Part shown: one piece after another, positions 8,339 through 16,293 of the stretch
Layout: every line of letters starts with the position of its first letter
Numbering within the stretch: position 1 is the first letter of the stretch
NCBI RefSeq assembly: GCF_014873145.1
Contig: NZ_JADBEK010000001.1
Coordinates: 2,356,001 to 2,420,000, forward strand
From: Nonomuraea angiospora
Lineage (GTDB): Bacteria > Actinomycetota > Actinomycetes > Streptosporangiales > Streptosporangiaceae
DNA: 64,000 nucleotides
Direction: 5' to 3'
The notes under the pieces: generated by a model
The model's input: only the letters and a program-made list of their open reading frames with translations
Databases searched by the model: none
Told to the model about the DNA's origin: nothing
Program-made: the position numbers and the translations under genes

Positions 8339-8883
8339 TTCGCCACCCGCGCCGACGTCCACCACATGCTCCGGCCTCCCGCGGACGCCGCTCCACGGAC
8401 GTCCGCGTCGGGCGGGGCGCCGCTGCCCTCCAGGCGGGTGGTGATCGCGATCCGGTTGTGCGCGTTGATCACTGTCGCGGCCCAGATCAGCGCCGCCAGC
8501 TGGGTCTCCTCGAACTGCCTCGCCGCCTCGGCGTACACCTCGTTCGGGACCTGTCCCGCGAAGACGAGGGTGATCGCCTCGGTCAGCGACAGCGCGGCCC
8601 GTTCCCCGCTGGTGAAGAGCTTGCTGTTGCGCCAGGCCCGCAACTCCCGGATGCGCTCCTCCCCTTCCCCCATGGCCCGCGCGTCCTGGGTGTGCCGGTC
8701 GAGTGAGAGGGAACAGCCGTTGATCTGGGAAGCGCGGATCTTGATCAGCTGGAGCAGCCCCGGCGCGATGTCCGCCGCCTGCGCCGCGGCCAGAGCGGCC
8801 TCCTGCAGGGCGCTCATCGCGCTGGAGACTTCGGGGGTCACGTTCTTGATCGCAATCCGCGGGGCAATCGTGGCTACAGACAT
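8320..8883 (-). CDS. Carboxymuconolactone decarboxylase / AhpD-like protein
   Basis: 187 aa from ATG 8883, with GAGAG about 8 nt upstream. The AhpD-like helical bundle is clear: LLQLIKIRASQINGCSLSLD (residues ~43-62), HTQDARAMGEGEERI, LSLTEAITLVF and AALIWAATVINAHNRIAITT. Members usually carry a CxxC redox pair in the INGCxxCxxxH motif. Here it reads C57-S-L-S60, so only one Cys remains, although the following His is kept. Disulfide peroxidase chemistry is therefore doubtful. The C-terminal ~35 residues extend past the usual end and run into the convergent hypothetical ORF. Confidence 0.8.
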   Translation of the reverse strand: MSVATIAPRIAIKNVTPEVSSAMSALQEAALAAAQAADIAPGLLQLIKIRASQINGCSLSLDRHTQDARAMGEGEERIRELRAWRNSKLFTSGERAALSLTEAITLVFAGQVPNEVYAEAARQFEETQLAALIWAATVINAHNRIAITTRLEGSGAPPDADVRGAASAGGRSMWWTSARVANHDLPA

Positions 8884-9117
8884 GTCGTGACTCTCATCTC
8901 GCTCGTTGAAGCTCTTCGAAGCAAGGACGGGCGCAGCGACGATGTGACGATATGTCCCCCTCTCCGTCCCGCTCGAGAGCGCGCTCCCGGCACCGGGCCC
9001 CGCGCGCCCTCCGTACTGCATGGGATACGCGGCATCGCCCGCCCCGGTTCGCACCACACATGTCACCGAGGAGTCAGAGAGTCGGCCGGGAGCGTGGACG
9101 ATTGTCCGGAGTGCCGC

Positions 9118-9588
9118 TCAGCCGCACGCCTTCCCGGTGCCGCCCGAGCCGGTCTGGACGTTGCGGCGGCCGGCGTTCCACTCCACCGTCACCCTGCCCC
9201 AGGCGCAGGTCCTGGGGGCTCGGAGCATGTTGCCCCAGTGACGGCCGTTGTTGCCTGGTTTGAAGTCGTACGCGTCCCTCCTGCGGTCCCCCGTGTACAG
9301 GTAGATGGTGCCGCTCACCTTGGAGTCGGTCGTGATCTCGACCCAGTTGGTCTTGCACCGGGGAGACCACCAGAGGTTGATCCGCCCGACAGCGGAGCGG
9401 CCCCGGTGTCTGACGAGCGTGCCGGTCCGCACCACCTGGGCGGAGTTCCAGCAGCCCGACTCGGCCGGGTCCTGGTGGTCGTACGTGTTGGCCTGCGCGT
9501 GCGCGGGAGCACCCGCCGACAGGACCGCCGTCATGGCGGCCACGGTGATGGCCACAACTCGAAGCTGCACGTGGAGTCGACTCCTCAT
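9118..9588 (-). CDS. Secreted DUF2690 protein
   Basis: 156 aa from ATG 9588. It has an N-terminal signal peptide (basic MRSRLHVQLR, then VVAITVAAMTAVLSAG, cleavage near APAHAQA). The mature ~125 residues carry CWNSAQVVRTGTLVRHRG and GRINLWWSPRCKTNWVEIT, the hallmark of the DUF2690 family of small extracellular actinobacterial proteins. Four cysteines in the mature part (CWNS, PRCKT, TCAW and KACG) probably form disulfides. Function unknown. An alternative ATG 14 codons upstream is in frame but lengthens the signal peptide unusually. Confidence 0.75.
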   Translation of the reverse strand: MRSRLHVQLRVVAITVAAMTAVLSAGAPAHAQANTYDHQDPAESGCWNSAQVVRTGTLVRHRGRSAVGRINLWWSPRCKTNWVEITTDSKVSGTIYLYTGDRRRDAYDFKPGNNGRHWGNMLRAPRTCAWGRVTVEWNAGRRNVQTGSGGTGKACG

Positions 9589-9697
9589 CTCGAACGGCAA
9601 ATGATGGACCCCGAGGACAGGACGGGGCATCACCGTCAGAATAACAGAGCGCGTGCTCCAAAATTGCGGCTCTGCCACAGGAAGCGGGCGCCGGCGG

Positions 9698-11032
9698 CTA
9701 GCGCGGGACAAGGTCGCGGACGCCCGCGCGCATCCCGAGATAGGCGAGAACGCCCAGACCTGCGCACATCAGCCAGACCGCGCCGCCGACATACTCGAAC
9801 AGCGCCGTGCCGACGCTGGGGCCGACGGCCCAGCCGGCCGTCTGGCAGGTGGACAGCGCGCCGATGTAGCGGCTCCGCAGGGCGGGGGTCGGGGCGGCGA
9901 GGGCCGGGTACGCGCCGATGGACGGGGCGCTGATGATCTCTCCCAGCGTCCAGACGACGGCCCCGAGGATGAAGACCCACGGGCCGAAGGGCAGGCCGAA
10001 CAGGCCGAGGCCGACGCCGAGGAGGAGGCACCCGGCGGCGACGGTGGCCCGCATGGAGAAGCGCTGGATGAGGGTGGTCAGCGGCAGTTCGACGAGGATC
10101 ACGAGCGCGCCGTTGAGCGCGACGACCGCGCCGTAGAGCGCGGTCGGGTAGCCGCGCTGCTGCACCTCGAGCGGCAGCGTCGACTGGTACTGGACCTCGG
10201 CGACCGCCGTGATGAACATTCCGGCGAGGAACAGCAGGAACCGGCGGTCCCGCAGGAGGTCGCGGTAACGGGCGGTGTCCTCGCGATCCGCGGTGTCCTC
10301 GCGATCCGCGGTGTCCTCGCGCGCCGCAGGGTCCTCGCGCGCCGCAGGGTCCTCGCGCGCCGCAGGGTCCTCGCGCGCCGCAGGGTCCTCGGGCGCGGCG
10401 GGGTCCTCGGGCGCGCGGTGGCCGGCGCCGGCCGGGATGACGAGCAGGACGACGAGGGCGAAGAGCAGGTCGACGACGGCGTTGACGGCGAAGACCACCT
10501 GGTAGGAGTACGCGGCGGCCAGCCATACGCCCAGCAGCGGGCCGACGGCGGCGCCGAGGTTGAGCCCGAACCGGCCGGCGGCCGAGGTCATCACGAGCCG
10601 CTGCGGCGGCGTCAGCTCGGCGAGCATCGTCGCCGCGGCCGGGCGGTACATCTGCCCGAACGCGCCCGCCGCGAAGCCGACGATCAGCAACGGGACGAGC
10701 GCCGTCACGGCGGCGAGCCCCGCGGTGGACAGACCGCACAGCAGCATCGACCACACGATCACCACCCGCGCGCCGAACCGCCCCGTCACGCTGCCGCCGA
10801 CGAACGTCCCCACGATCGACCCCACGCCGAACCCGGTCAGGACGAACCCGGCCTGCGCGGGGCTGTAGCCGAGGCCGGTCAGGTACAGGACCAGGAAGAG
10901 CGCGACGAAGCTCCCCATCCGGTTCAGCGCGATGCCGAACAGCAGCACGATCGCCGGCCGCGGCAGCTCGCGCAGCGTGCGGATCACTCCGGCGGGAGCC
11001 TCGTCGGCGGGCGCCTGCGGGGTGCCGGTCAT
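9698..11032 (-). CDS. MFS exporter with a repeat-expanded central loop
   Basis: 444 aa, beginning in an ATGA overlap with the stop of the ATP-grasp gene. There are twelve predicted transmembrane segments in two halves, starting with PAIVLLFGIALNRMGSFVAL and VLTGFGVGSIVGTFVGG. The loop between helices 6 and 7 is enlarged by eight near-identical hexapeptides of the A-R-E-D-P-A type, encoded by an 18-bp tandem repeat. It is the last gene of the leftward biosynthetic operon, so it is the likely product exporter and self-resistance determinant. Tabtoxin producers also carry an MFS gene (tblR). Confidence 0.85.
   Translation of the reverse strand: MTGTPQAPADEAPAGVIRTLRELPRPAIVLLFGIALNRMGSFVALFLVLYLTGLGYSPAQAGFVLTGFGVGSIVGTFVGGSVTGRFGARVVIVWSMLLCGLSTAGLAAVTALVPLLIVGFAAGAFGQMYRPAAATMLAELTPPQRLVMTSAAGRFGLNLGAAVGPLLGVWLAAAYSYQVVFAVNAVVDLLFALVVLLVIPAGAGHRAPEDPAAPEDPAAREDPAAREDPAAREDPAAREDTADREDTADREDTARYRDLLRDRRFLLFLAGMFITAVAEVQYQSTLPLEVQQRGYPTALYGAVVALNGALVILVELPLTTLIQRFSMRATVAAGCLLLGVGLGLFGLPFGPWVFILGAVVWTLGEIISAPSIGAYPALAAPTPALRSRYIGALSTCQTAGWAVGPSVGTALFEYVGGAVWLMCAGLGVLAYLGMRAGVRDLVPR
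10274..10417. repeat. Eight tandem 18-bp units inside the MFS gene
   Basis: Units such as ggtgtcctcgcgatccgc (2 copies) and agggtcctcgcgcgccgc (3 copies), plus diverged copies, run head to tail. The period is divisible by 3, so the frame is kept and each unit adds one charged hexapeptide (AREDPA or DREDTA, read on the minus strand) to the cytoplasmic loop. Copy number probably varies by slippage. Confidence 0.9.
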
Positions 11033-12252
11033 GCGGGGCTCCACGTGCAGCGCAACGCCGCCAGCGCCCGGTCGAGCGCGGCGGACAGCTCCGCGCGGGT
11101 GCCCGCGGCGGCGGTGGCGAAGGCGACGCGGCCCTCCATGAGGTCCTTGTGCGGCAGCAGGACGACCTCCCCCGGGCGGACGAGCGGGACGGCCAGGCCC
11201 GCCTCCGGCGGCAGGGCGGACTCGTCGAAGGCGATCCCCTCGACGCGGGTCTCGTGCCACGGCGGGTAGGCGAACCTGATCCCCGCGCACAGCGCGCGCG
11301 TCCGCGTGAGGTCGGGGGCGTCGCCGCACGACACCGCCGCGAGAGCCAGGCCCGGGTCCACGCCGGAGGCGCTGTCGCACAGGTAGGACAGGAGGTCACC
11401 GCCGAGCCGGCCGTTGATCTCGATGAGCTTCGGACCCTCGTCGGTGAGCTTGAGCTCGGTGTGCGTGGCGCCGGTGGCGTACCTGATGGCCGCGTGGACC
11501 TGGGCGAGGAAACGAGTGATCTCGGGGTCGCCGAGCAGCGGGTCGTCGCCGCGCGTCCAGTGGCCGGTCTCCTCGAAGTACGGCGCGTAGCCCATCTCCT
11601 TGTGCGAGACGAAGACCGGCAGGACCCGGCCGTCCCGTACGACGGAGTCGACGGCGATCTCCGGCCCGGTCAGGTACTCCTCGATCATGACGAAGCGGTC
11701 CGGGGACCGCAGGCCGGCGGCCGGGAGACGATGAGCGGAGGCGAAGTGGTCGGCCAGCTCCTCGCCGTCGCGGACCAGCGCGACGGCCTGGCTCGCGACC
11801 CCGGCTCTGGGCTTGACGACGACCGGGTAGCCGAACTTCTCCGCCACGGCGCGCGCCTCGGCCACGTCGGCGACCAGCTCCGACTGTGGCTGCGGCACGC
11901 CCCGCGCGGCGAGGGCCGAGCGGGTGAGGTGCTTGTCGCGGCAGGCGCGGGCGGCGTCAGGGCCGGGGCCGGGCAGGCCGACGGCCGCCGCGGCGAGGGC
12001 GGTGCCGACGACGTGGTCCTCGGCCCACGTCATGACCCCGTCGGCGGCGTCTCGTGCGACGACGTCCCGGACGGCGGCCACGATGCCGTCCGCCGCCATC
12101 CCGGGTACGACGCTGACGCCGCGGACGTACGGCGTCTCCCACTCGGCCGGCCGGCCGATGACGAGGTGGACGTCGTAGCGCTCGCCGATGCTGCGCAGCA
12201 TGAACTCCCGGTACAGGCGCGGCCCCGTCCCCACGACGACGAGCCGCTTCAT
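11029..12252 (-). CDS. ATP-grasp ligase (L-amino-acid-ligase-like)
   Basis: 407 aa. It starts in an ATGA overlap with the cupin gene and ends in an ATGA overlap with the MFS gene. It has the ATP-grasp layout: a Rossmann-like N-domain (MKRLVVVGTGPRLYREFML), the phosphate-loop strand FGYPVVVKPRAGVASQAV, hinge RFVMIEEYLTGPEIAVDSVV, and metal/ATP residues in TELKLTDEGPKLIEINGRLG. Enzymes of this type (BacD, TabS/TblF) form amide or peptide bonds via acyl phosphates; BtrJ loads glutamate onto a carrier protein. In this cluster it could join the unusual amino acid to a second one, or load or cap a carrier-bound acyl group. The sequence does not decide between these. Confidence 0.85.
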   Translation of the reverse strand: MKRLVVVGTGPRLYREFMLRSIGERYDVHLVIGRPAEWETPYVRGVSVVPGMAADGIVAAVRDVVARDAADGVMTWAEDHVVGTALAAAAVGLPGPGPDAARACRDKHLTRSALAARGVPQPQSELVADVAEARAVAEKFGYPVVVKPRAGVASQAVALVRDGEELADHFASAHRLPAAGLRSPDRFVMIEEYLTGPEIAVDSVVRDGRVLPVFVSHKEMGYAPYFEETGHWTRGDDPLLGDPEITRFLAQVHAAIRYATGATHTELKLTDEGPKLIEINGRLGGDLLSYLCDSASGVDPGLALAAVSCGDAPDLTRTRALCAGIRFAYPPWHETRVEGIAFDESALPPEAGLAVPLVRPGEVVLLPHKDLMEGRVAFATAAAGTRAELSAALDRALAALRCTWSPA

Positions 12253-12809
12253 GACGGCCGCTCCGCCCCGACGCCGACGAACGCCATCAGCGCCGGGGTC
12301 TCGGCGCGGTTGTGCCAGGCGTGCCTGGTCCCCTGCTGGACGACGCAGGCGCCGGGGGTGAGCCGGACCTCGTCGCCGGAGTCGAGTTCGAGCCACAGCT
12401 CGCCTTCGAGGCAGATTCCGTAGTCGAGGGTGTCGGTGGTGTGCATCCCCGACGGGTCGCCGGGCTGGAAGACGTCCATCAGGCCGGGGAGCCGCTCCTC
12501 GACCTCCGCGTCGATCTCGGCCTGGTCCTCGGGCGACGACGCGGCCGGCAGCCCGGCGATCGCGGAGGCGGGCGGGAAGCGCACGAGCAGCAGCCGCGTC
12601 CCGCCGGCTCCGGCGAAGAAGGGCAGCGTGACCGGGCCGTCGGCCTTCGGCCCGACGGTCGCGCCGCCGTCGGGGCTGCCCCACAGCAGGTACATCTCCT
12701 GGCCGGGCAGCGCGCGGGCCGTGATCGGCGCGACGGACGCGTCATGTACGATCACCGCCGCGCCGTCCGGGCCGAACCCGGTCACGATCAGGCGTGGATC
12801 GATCGCCAT
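12249..12809 (-). CDS. Cupin-domain protein
   Basis: 186 aa. The ATG shares one base with the stop of the upstream gene (TGATG). The C-terminal half is a cupin barrel: MHTTDTLDYGICLEGELWLE then RLTPGACVVQQGTRHAWHN contain the conserved His and Gly positions. The N-terminal half (GPKADGPVTLPFFAGAGGTR) is a shorter beta-rich region. Cupins in such operons are isomerases, dioxygenases or sensor proteins; no specific reaction can be assigned. Tight coupling on both sides puts it in the pathway. Confidence 0.8.
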   Translation of the reverse strand: MAIDPRLIVTGFGPDGAAVIVHDASVAPITARALPGQEMYLLWGSPDGGATVGPKADGPVTLPFFAGAGGTRLLLVRFPPASAIAGLPAASSPEDQAEIDAEVEERLPGLMDVFQPGDPSGMHTTDTLDYGICLEGELWLELDSGDEVRLTPGACVVQQGTRHAWHNRAETPALMAFVGVGAERPS

Positions 12810-13747
12810 CAGGCTCCCCCTTGTCCCCGCAGCCGCTTCAGCGTGTCCTCCTCGGCCGCGCGGAGCTCCGCGCACGCGGCGGCCACGCGGAACGCGTCCA
12901 CCTGGCCGATCGCCTTGCCGATCATGAGCTGGTTCCTGATGTCCTTGCACCGGCCGACGAGGTCCGCGAGCGCCGGCTCGGCGTCCGCGTACGCCGGTTG
13001 CCGCGCGGCGAACTCCCGCAGGCACGCCCGCGACCCCTCATACACCGAAAAAGCGTCATAAAGGAGGGCGATTGCGCGGGCGGGCGTGATCCACCGCGTC
13101 CCCAGCAGGTCCGTGACCCCCTCCAGCAGCGCGTACGTGTCGTCGTGCGCCCGGAGCACCTCGGAGAACGCCGCCGCCGACCCGGTCACCGCCGCCGCCG
13201 CGTCGTACGGGCCGGCCGGGAACCAGCTGACGTGCCGCAGCTTCCCGTTGTCGTACGCCGCGGCGATGACGTCCTCGGGGTAGGCGTAGCGGCACAGCAC
13301 GCTCGCCCGGTTGTCGTCGAGGATCGACCAGTGCCCGTCCTCGTACGAGGTGAGCGTGATCGTGTGCACGACGTGGTCGGTCCGGTACTCGGGGGTGTGC
13401 GGGAGGTAGTAGACGTCCACGAAGAGGATCACGTAACCCTCGCGCGCGACCGTGTCGATGACGAGCTCGCGCGCCTGCGCGTAGGTGTCGAACGGGACGT
13501 ACTCGCGGGCGATCCCGACGCGGGCGAGGGCCGCGGGGTCGAGGAGCTTGCTCTGGAAGTCGTATTTCGGGCGGCCGAGACGGATGACCTGGTCGGCGAT
13601 GTCGTCGCCGCCGACCAGGCAGTTGCAGAAGACCAGCGGCAGGTCGGGGACCCGCTCGGCGAGCATGACCATGGCCTGCCGCTGGTAGCAGTTGAGGAAC
13701 GACCGGTCGTATAACCGCTGGTCGTAGTCGTAGACGTCGTCCTTCAT
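12809..13747 (-). CDS. BtrH-like acyltransferase / papain-like fold protein
   Basis: 312 aa from ATG 13747. The N-terminus DRSFLNCYQRQAMVMLAE places a Cys (C20) at the head of a helix. The middle has GYVILFVDVYYLPHTPEYR, then HVVHTITLTSYEDGHWSILD, giving His and Asp in the order of a Cys-His-Asp triad. This fits the BtrH_N family. BtrH of the butirosin pathway moves an amino-acyl side chain from a carrier protein to the aglycone. The C-terminal ~110 residues are helical. With two carrier proteins in the same operon, an off-loading acyltransferase is the most economical role. Family assignment is from motif and context only. Confidence 0.6.
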   Translation of the reverse strand: MKDDVYDYDQRLYDRSFLNCYQRQAMVMLAERVPDLPLVFCNCLVGGDDIADQVIRLGRPKYDFQSKLLDPAALARVGIAREYVPFDTYAQARELVIDTVAREGYVILFVDVYYLPHTPEYRTDHVVHTITLTSYEDGHWSILDDNRASVLCRYAYPEDVIAAAYDNGKLRHVSWFPAGPYDAAAAVTGSAAAFSEVLRAHDDTYALLEGVTDLLGTRWITPARAIALLYDAFSVYEGSRACLREFAARQPAYADAEPALADLVGRCKDIRNQLMIGKAIGQVDAFRVAAACAELRAAEEDTLKRLRGQGGA

Positions 13748-13751
13748 GCCG

Positions 13752-14207
13752 TCAGAGCGTCCGGGTCATGAAGGCGCTGTGCGGGTCGGGGCCGTAGCCG
13801 GCGAACGGCCCGCAGGGCTCGAAGCCGAACTTCTCGTACAGCTTCCGCGCCCGCTCGAAGTGCTCGGTCGAGCCGGTCTCCAGGCTGAGCCGCTTCAGGC
13901 CCATCGCCCTGGCCTCCTCCAGCATGTGGGTGAGGAGCAGGCTCGCGACGCCGTCGCGCCGCCGCTCGCGGGCGGTGCGCATGGACTTGATCTCGCCGTG
14001 CCCGTCGTCGATGCGCTTGATCGCGCCGCAGCCGACGAGCTGGTCGCCGTCGTACACCGACCAGAACGTGACCTCGGGGACGCGCAGCCCGTCGAGGTCG
14101 AGCGCGTACACGCTCTCGGCGGGGGTGATGGAGTGCATCTCCCGCAGGTGTTCCTCCAGGAACGCGGCGATCTCCGGTCCGCGCAGGTCGTCGACCACGA
14201 TCTTCAT
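13752..14207 (-). CDS. GNAT-family N-acetyltransferase
   Basis: 151 aa from ATG 14207, abutting the stop of the KAS III-like gene. It has a GNAT fold: VTFWSVYDGDQLVGCGAIKR (beta2-beta4), the acetyl-CoA loop SMRTARERRRDGVASLLL, and LSLETGSTEHFERARKLYEK followed by FGFEPCGPF. It may acetylate the amino group of the product or an intermediate. In tabtoxin producers one GNAT (TblD) is in the pathway and another (Ttr) protects the host, so biosynthesis and self-resistance are both possible here. Confidence 0.85.
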   Translation of the reverse strand: MKIVVDDLRGPEIAAFLEEHLREMHSITPAESVYALDLDGLRVPEVTFWSVYDGDQLVGCGAIKRIDDGHGEIKSMRTARERRRDGVASLLLTHMLEEARAMGLKRLSLETGSTEHFERARKLYEKFGFEPCGPFAGYGPDPHSAFMTRTL

Positions 14208-15110
14208 TTATCCTGCCTCCAGTAGTGCGCACGCGAAGAAGCCCGGCGCGGAGGCCTGCGCGAGGTAGAGCGCTCCTCGCTCCGGGCCGGACTTGTCGGT
14301 GTGGTCCATCAGGTTGATCAGCCAGTCCGCGTTACCGCAGTGACCGTACCTGGTCATCGGCTCCTGGTAGTGCAGGAGCTCGCGGGCCTGGCCGGCGGCC
14401 ATCGCGTTGAAGCTCACGATGGGGGCGAACAGGCTCGAGGGGAAGATCTTCGTGACGTCCCCGGGTCCGCGGCCCGCCTGGCCAAACGCCTGGTCCAGCG
14501 CGGCCCGCGCGACCGCCTGCCGGGAGGCGAACGTGTCCTGCCCGATCATGCCGGAGAAGTCCGCGGCCAGCCCCGTCCCGGCGAGCGTGAGGCCGCCGTG
14601 GTCGCGGCTGATCAGGCAGCCCGCCACGGCGTCCCCGAAGAGCGCGAACGACTTCACCCGGTCGCGGTCGTCCGGGGTGAGGTCCAGCGCCACCAGCACG
14701 ACGTTGCGCGCGCCCGCGCCGGCCAGGCCCCAGCCGTAGCGGAGGGCTTCGAGCGAGCTGCAGCACTGCTGGAGCGACACGATCGCGGGGACGCACGCGG
14801 TCAGCCCGGCGGCCCGCATGACCTCGACGGCGACGTCCCTGCCGAGCAGGCCGAGCACGGCGTCGGAGGTCGCGAGCACGAGCCGGTCCACCTCGCCCGC
14901 GCGGACCCCGTGCGCGCTCAGCACCTTCGCCACGCAGTCCACGAGGTACGGGACGAGCGGCCCGGTCATCTTCCGGTACGTGCCCGTGCCCATCGCGGCG
15001 AACGCGGTGTCCGGCGAGACCGCGCGCCACAGGTCCTCGAAGCCGGGTATGTCCTCCGGACGGCCCTCGGCGTCGCCGAACACGCACGCGAAGGACCCGA
15101 TGCCGCCCAC
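14208..15110 (-). CDS. KAS III-like thiolase-fold enzyme
   Basis: 300 aa. It starts at a GTG immediately after the stop of the carrier protein. It has the thiolase fold of ketoacyl synthase III: DRLVLATSDAVLGLLGRDVA, nucleophile region VSLQQCCSSLEAL (C116, possibly C117), and the Asn motif GHCGNADWLINL near the C-terminus. The usual active-site His segment (PHQAN) is replaced by FPSSLFAPI, so the Cys-His-Asn triad looks incomplete. KAS III relatives with altered triads often act as acyl transferases rather than condensing enzymes. It is about 20-30 residues shorter than FabH. Partners are probably the two carrier proteins of the operon. Confidence 0.75.
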   Translation of the reverse strand: MGGIGSFACVFGDAEGRPEDIPGFEDLWRAVSPDTAFAAMGTGTYRKMTGPLVPYLVDCVAKVLSAHGVRAGEVDRLVLATSDAVLGLLGRDVAVEVMRAAGLTACVPAIVSLQQCCSSLEALRYGWGLAGAGARNVVLVALDLTPDDRDRVKSFALFGDAVAGCLISRDHGGLTLAGTGLAADFSGMIGQDTFASRQAVARAALDQAFGQAGRGPGDVTKIFPSSLFAPIVSFNAMAAGQARELLHYQEPMTRYGHCGNADWLINLMDHTDKSGPERGALYLAQASAPGFFACALLEAG

Positions 15111-15389
15111 TCAGACCTCGGCCGGCGCGCTCGCGTCGATCTCCTCGATCACCGACAGGATGCCGTCGACGTCCTCGAGCATCGGCACCCACTCGGGACG
15201 CAGCGCGATCCTCCCGTTCGCCTTCTCCTCGATGTAGGTGTTGACGAGGATGAGGATGTTGAGCGAGCTGATCCCGAGCTCGGCGCGCGACCTGCTCCGC
15301 GCGACCTCGTCGTAGGTGAGCTCCGGCGCCATGGGCTGCGTGCCGAGGAAGTCGACGAAGTTCCGCAGCCGGTCGTCGATGTCAGGCAT
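15111..15389 (-). CDS. Acyl/peptidyl carrier protein
   Basis: 92 aa. ATG 15389 lies inside the end of the halogenase homologue (8-nt overlap). The helix-2 motif ELGISSLNILILVNTYIEE matches the phosphopantetheine site G-x-D-S-L with Ser42 as attachment residue and Ser in place of the usual Asp. The flanking helices are compatible with a four-helix carrier. Being next to a SyrB2-like enzyme, it could hold the amino-acyl substrate of that enzyme. Confidence 0.75.
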   Translation of the reverse strand: MPDIDDRLRNFVDFLGTQPMAPELTYDEVARSRSRAELGISSLNILILVNTYIEEKANGRIALRPEWVPMLEDVDGILSVIEEIDASAPAEV

Positions 15390-16293
15390 CGGCGGCCACC
15401 TGCTTGAACGCGAAGCCGTTGAGGTTCTCGGTGTAGATGCGGTTGTAGCCGTACCTGTCCTCGCCGGAGACCAGGACGCAGCCGTGGTAGTCGAGGGCGA
15501 TCTCGTCGCCGAACTCGACCAGCCTGTCCACGTGCTCGTACACCTTGGTCTGCGGGATCACGTACCTGGAGGCGTAGCCGAGGCGGGTCTGGTCGCTGAT
15601 GTTGGGTAGGGAGCCGTGGACGCACTTCTCGACGAACAGGACGAACTGCCCCGGCTCCATCTCCATCTCGACGACGTCCTCCTTCTCCGGGTCCCAGTCG
15701 GGGTCGAGCTGGAGCTCGGAGTAGTCGTAGCCGAAGAAGTCGGTCTTGCGCTCCGGGCTCTTGGTGAGCCGCTTGTTCTCGTCGTAGAACCAGCGCTTCT
15801 GGCTGCCGCGGATGAAGCGCAGGCAGCCGTTCTCGCGCTTGGCCGGGGAGAAGGCGGTCCAGACGCTGACGTCCTGGAGGACCGCGTCGTCGTCGCGGTC
15901 GTAGGCGAAGCTCAGCGACGGCGTGGCGGCGGTCGTGGTCTCGCCGACGATGTACTTCTCGACCTGGTGCCAGCCGGTGCCCGCGTCGCCCGGCTGCTTC
16001 TGGAAGATGTTGGACTTCCAGCAGATGATGTCCTCGCCCAGGAGCGAGCGCAGCTTGTTCACGATCTCCGGCCGCGAGATGTGCTCGGAGAGCGTGTCGC
16101 AGTCCAGGTGCCGGTCGTAGTTGATGACCGTCGAGTTGTGCGGCTTGTTCTTCGACAACGCCATCTCGATCATCGCCTTGCTCCAGATCTTCTGGGCCTC
16201 GTCGGGCCCGTAGAGATCGAAGGGGCCGACGTAGCCGTTGTCCTTGAAGAACTGGACCTGCTCGGCGGTGAGGCCGTCGGTCAACGATGTCAT
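15382..16293 (-). CDS. SyrB2-like Fe(II)/2-oxoglutarate enzyme (halogenase family)
   Basis: 303 aa; ATG 16293 overlaps the amidohydrolase stop (ATGA). It aligns along its whole length with my recall of SyrB2, the Thr-carrier chlorinase of syringomycin: LTAEQVQFFKDNGYVGPFDL, INYDRHLD, LGEDIICWKSNIFQKQPGDA, GTGWHQVEKY, NGCLRFIRGSQ, FFGYDYSELQLD and GYASRYVIP. SyrB2 has His116-Gln-Ala118, where Ala replaces the iron-binding carboxylate and leaves room for chloride. Here the triplet is H109-Q-V111, still without a carboxylate (E112 is one residue further), with distal H226. A halogenase acting on a carrier-bound amino acid is predicted, but Val is bulkier than Ala or Gly, so the actual reaction is open. 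Confidence 0.85.
   Translation of the reverse strand: MTSLTDGLTAEQVQFFKDNGYVGPFDLYGPDEAQKIWSKAMIEMALSKNKPHNSTVINYDRHLDCDTLSEHISRPEIVNKLRSLLGEDIICWKSNIFQKQPGDAGTGWHQVEKYIVGETTTAATPSLSFAYDRDDDAVLQDVSVWTAFSPAKRENGCLRFIRGSQKRWFYDENKRLTKSPERKTDFFGYDYSELQLDPDWDPEKEDVVEMEMEPGQFVLFVEKCVHGSLPNISDQTRLGYASRYVIPQTKVYEHVDRLVEFGDEIALDYHGCVLVSGEDRYGYNRIYTENLNGFAFKQVAADA

Noticed and set aside
10274..10417. Possible CRISPR-like array
   Set aside because: Units are 18 bp and contiguous with no spacers, and they keep a reading frame inside a coding sequence; it is a protein-coding tandem repeat.
9653..11269. Long plus-strand frame with repeated ARRRVL-type units
   Set aside because: Antisense of the MFS gene and its 18-bp repeats. 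The membrane-helix pattern exists only on the minus strand.
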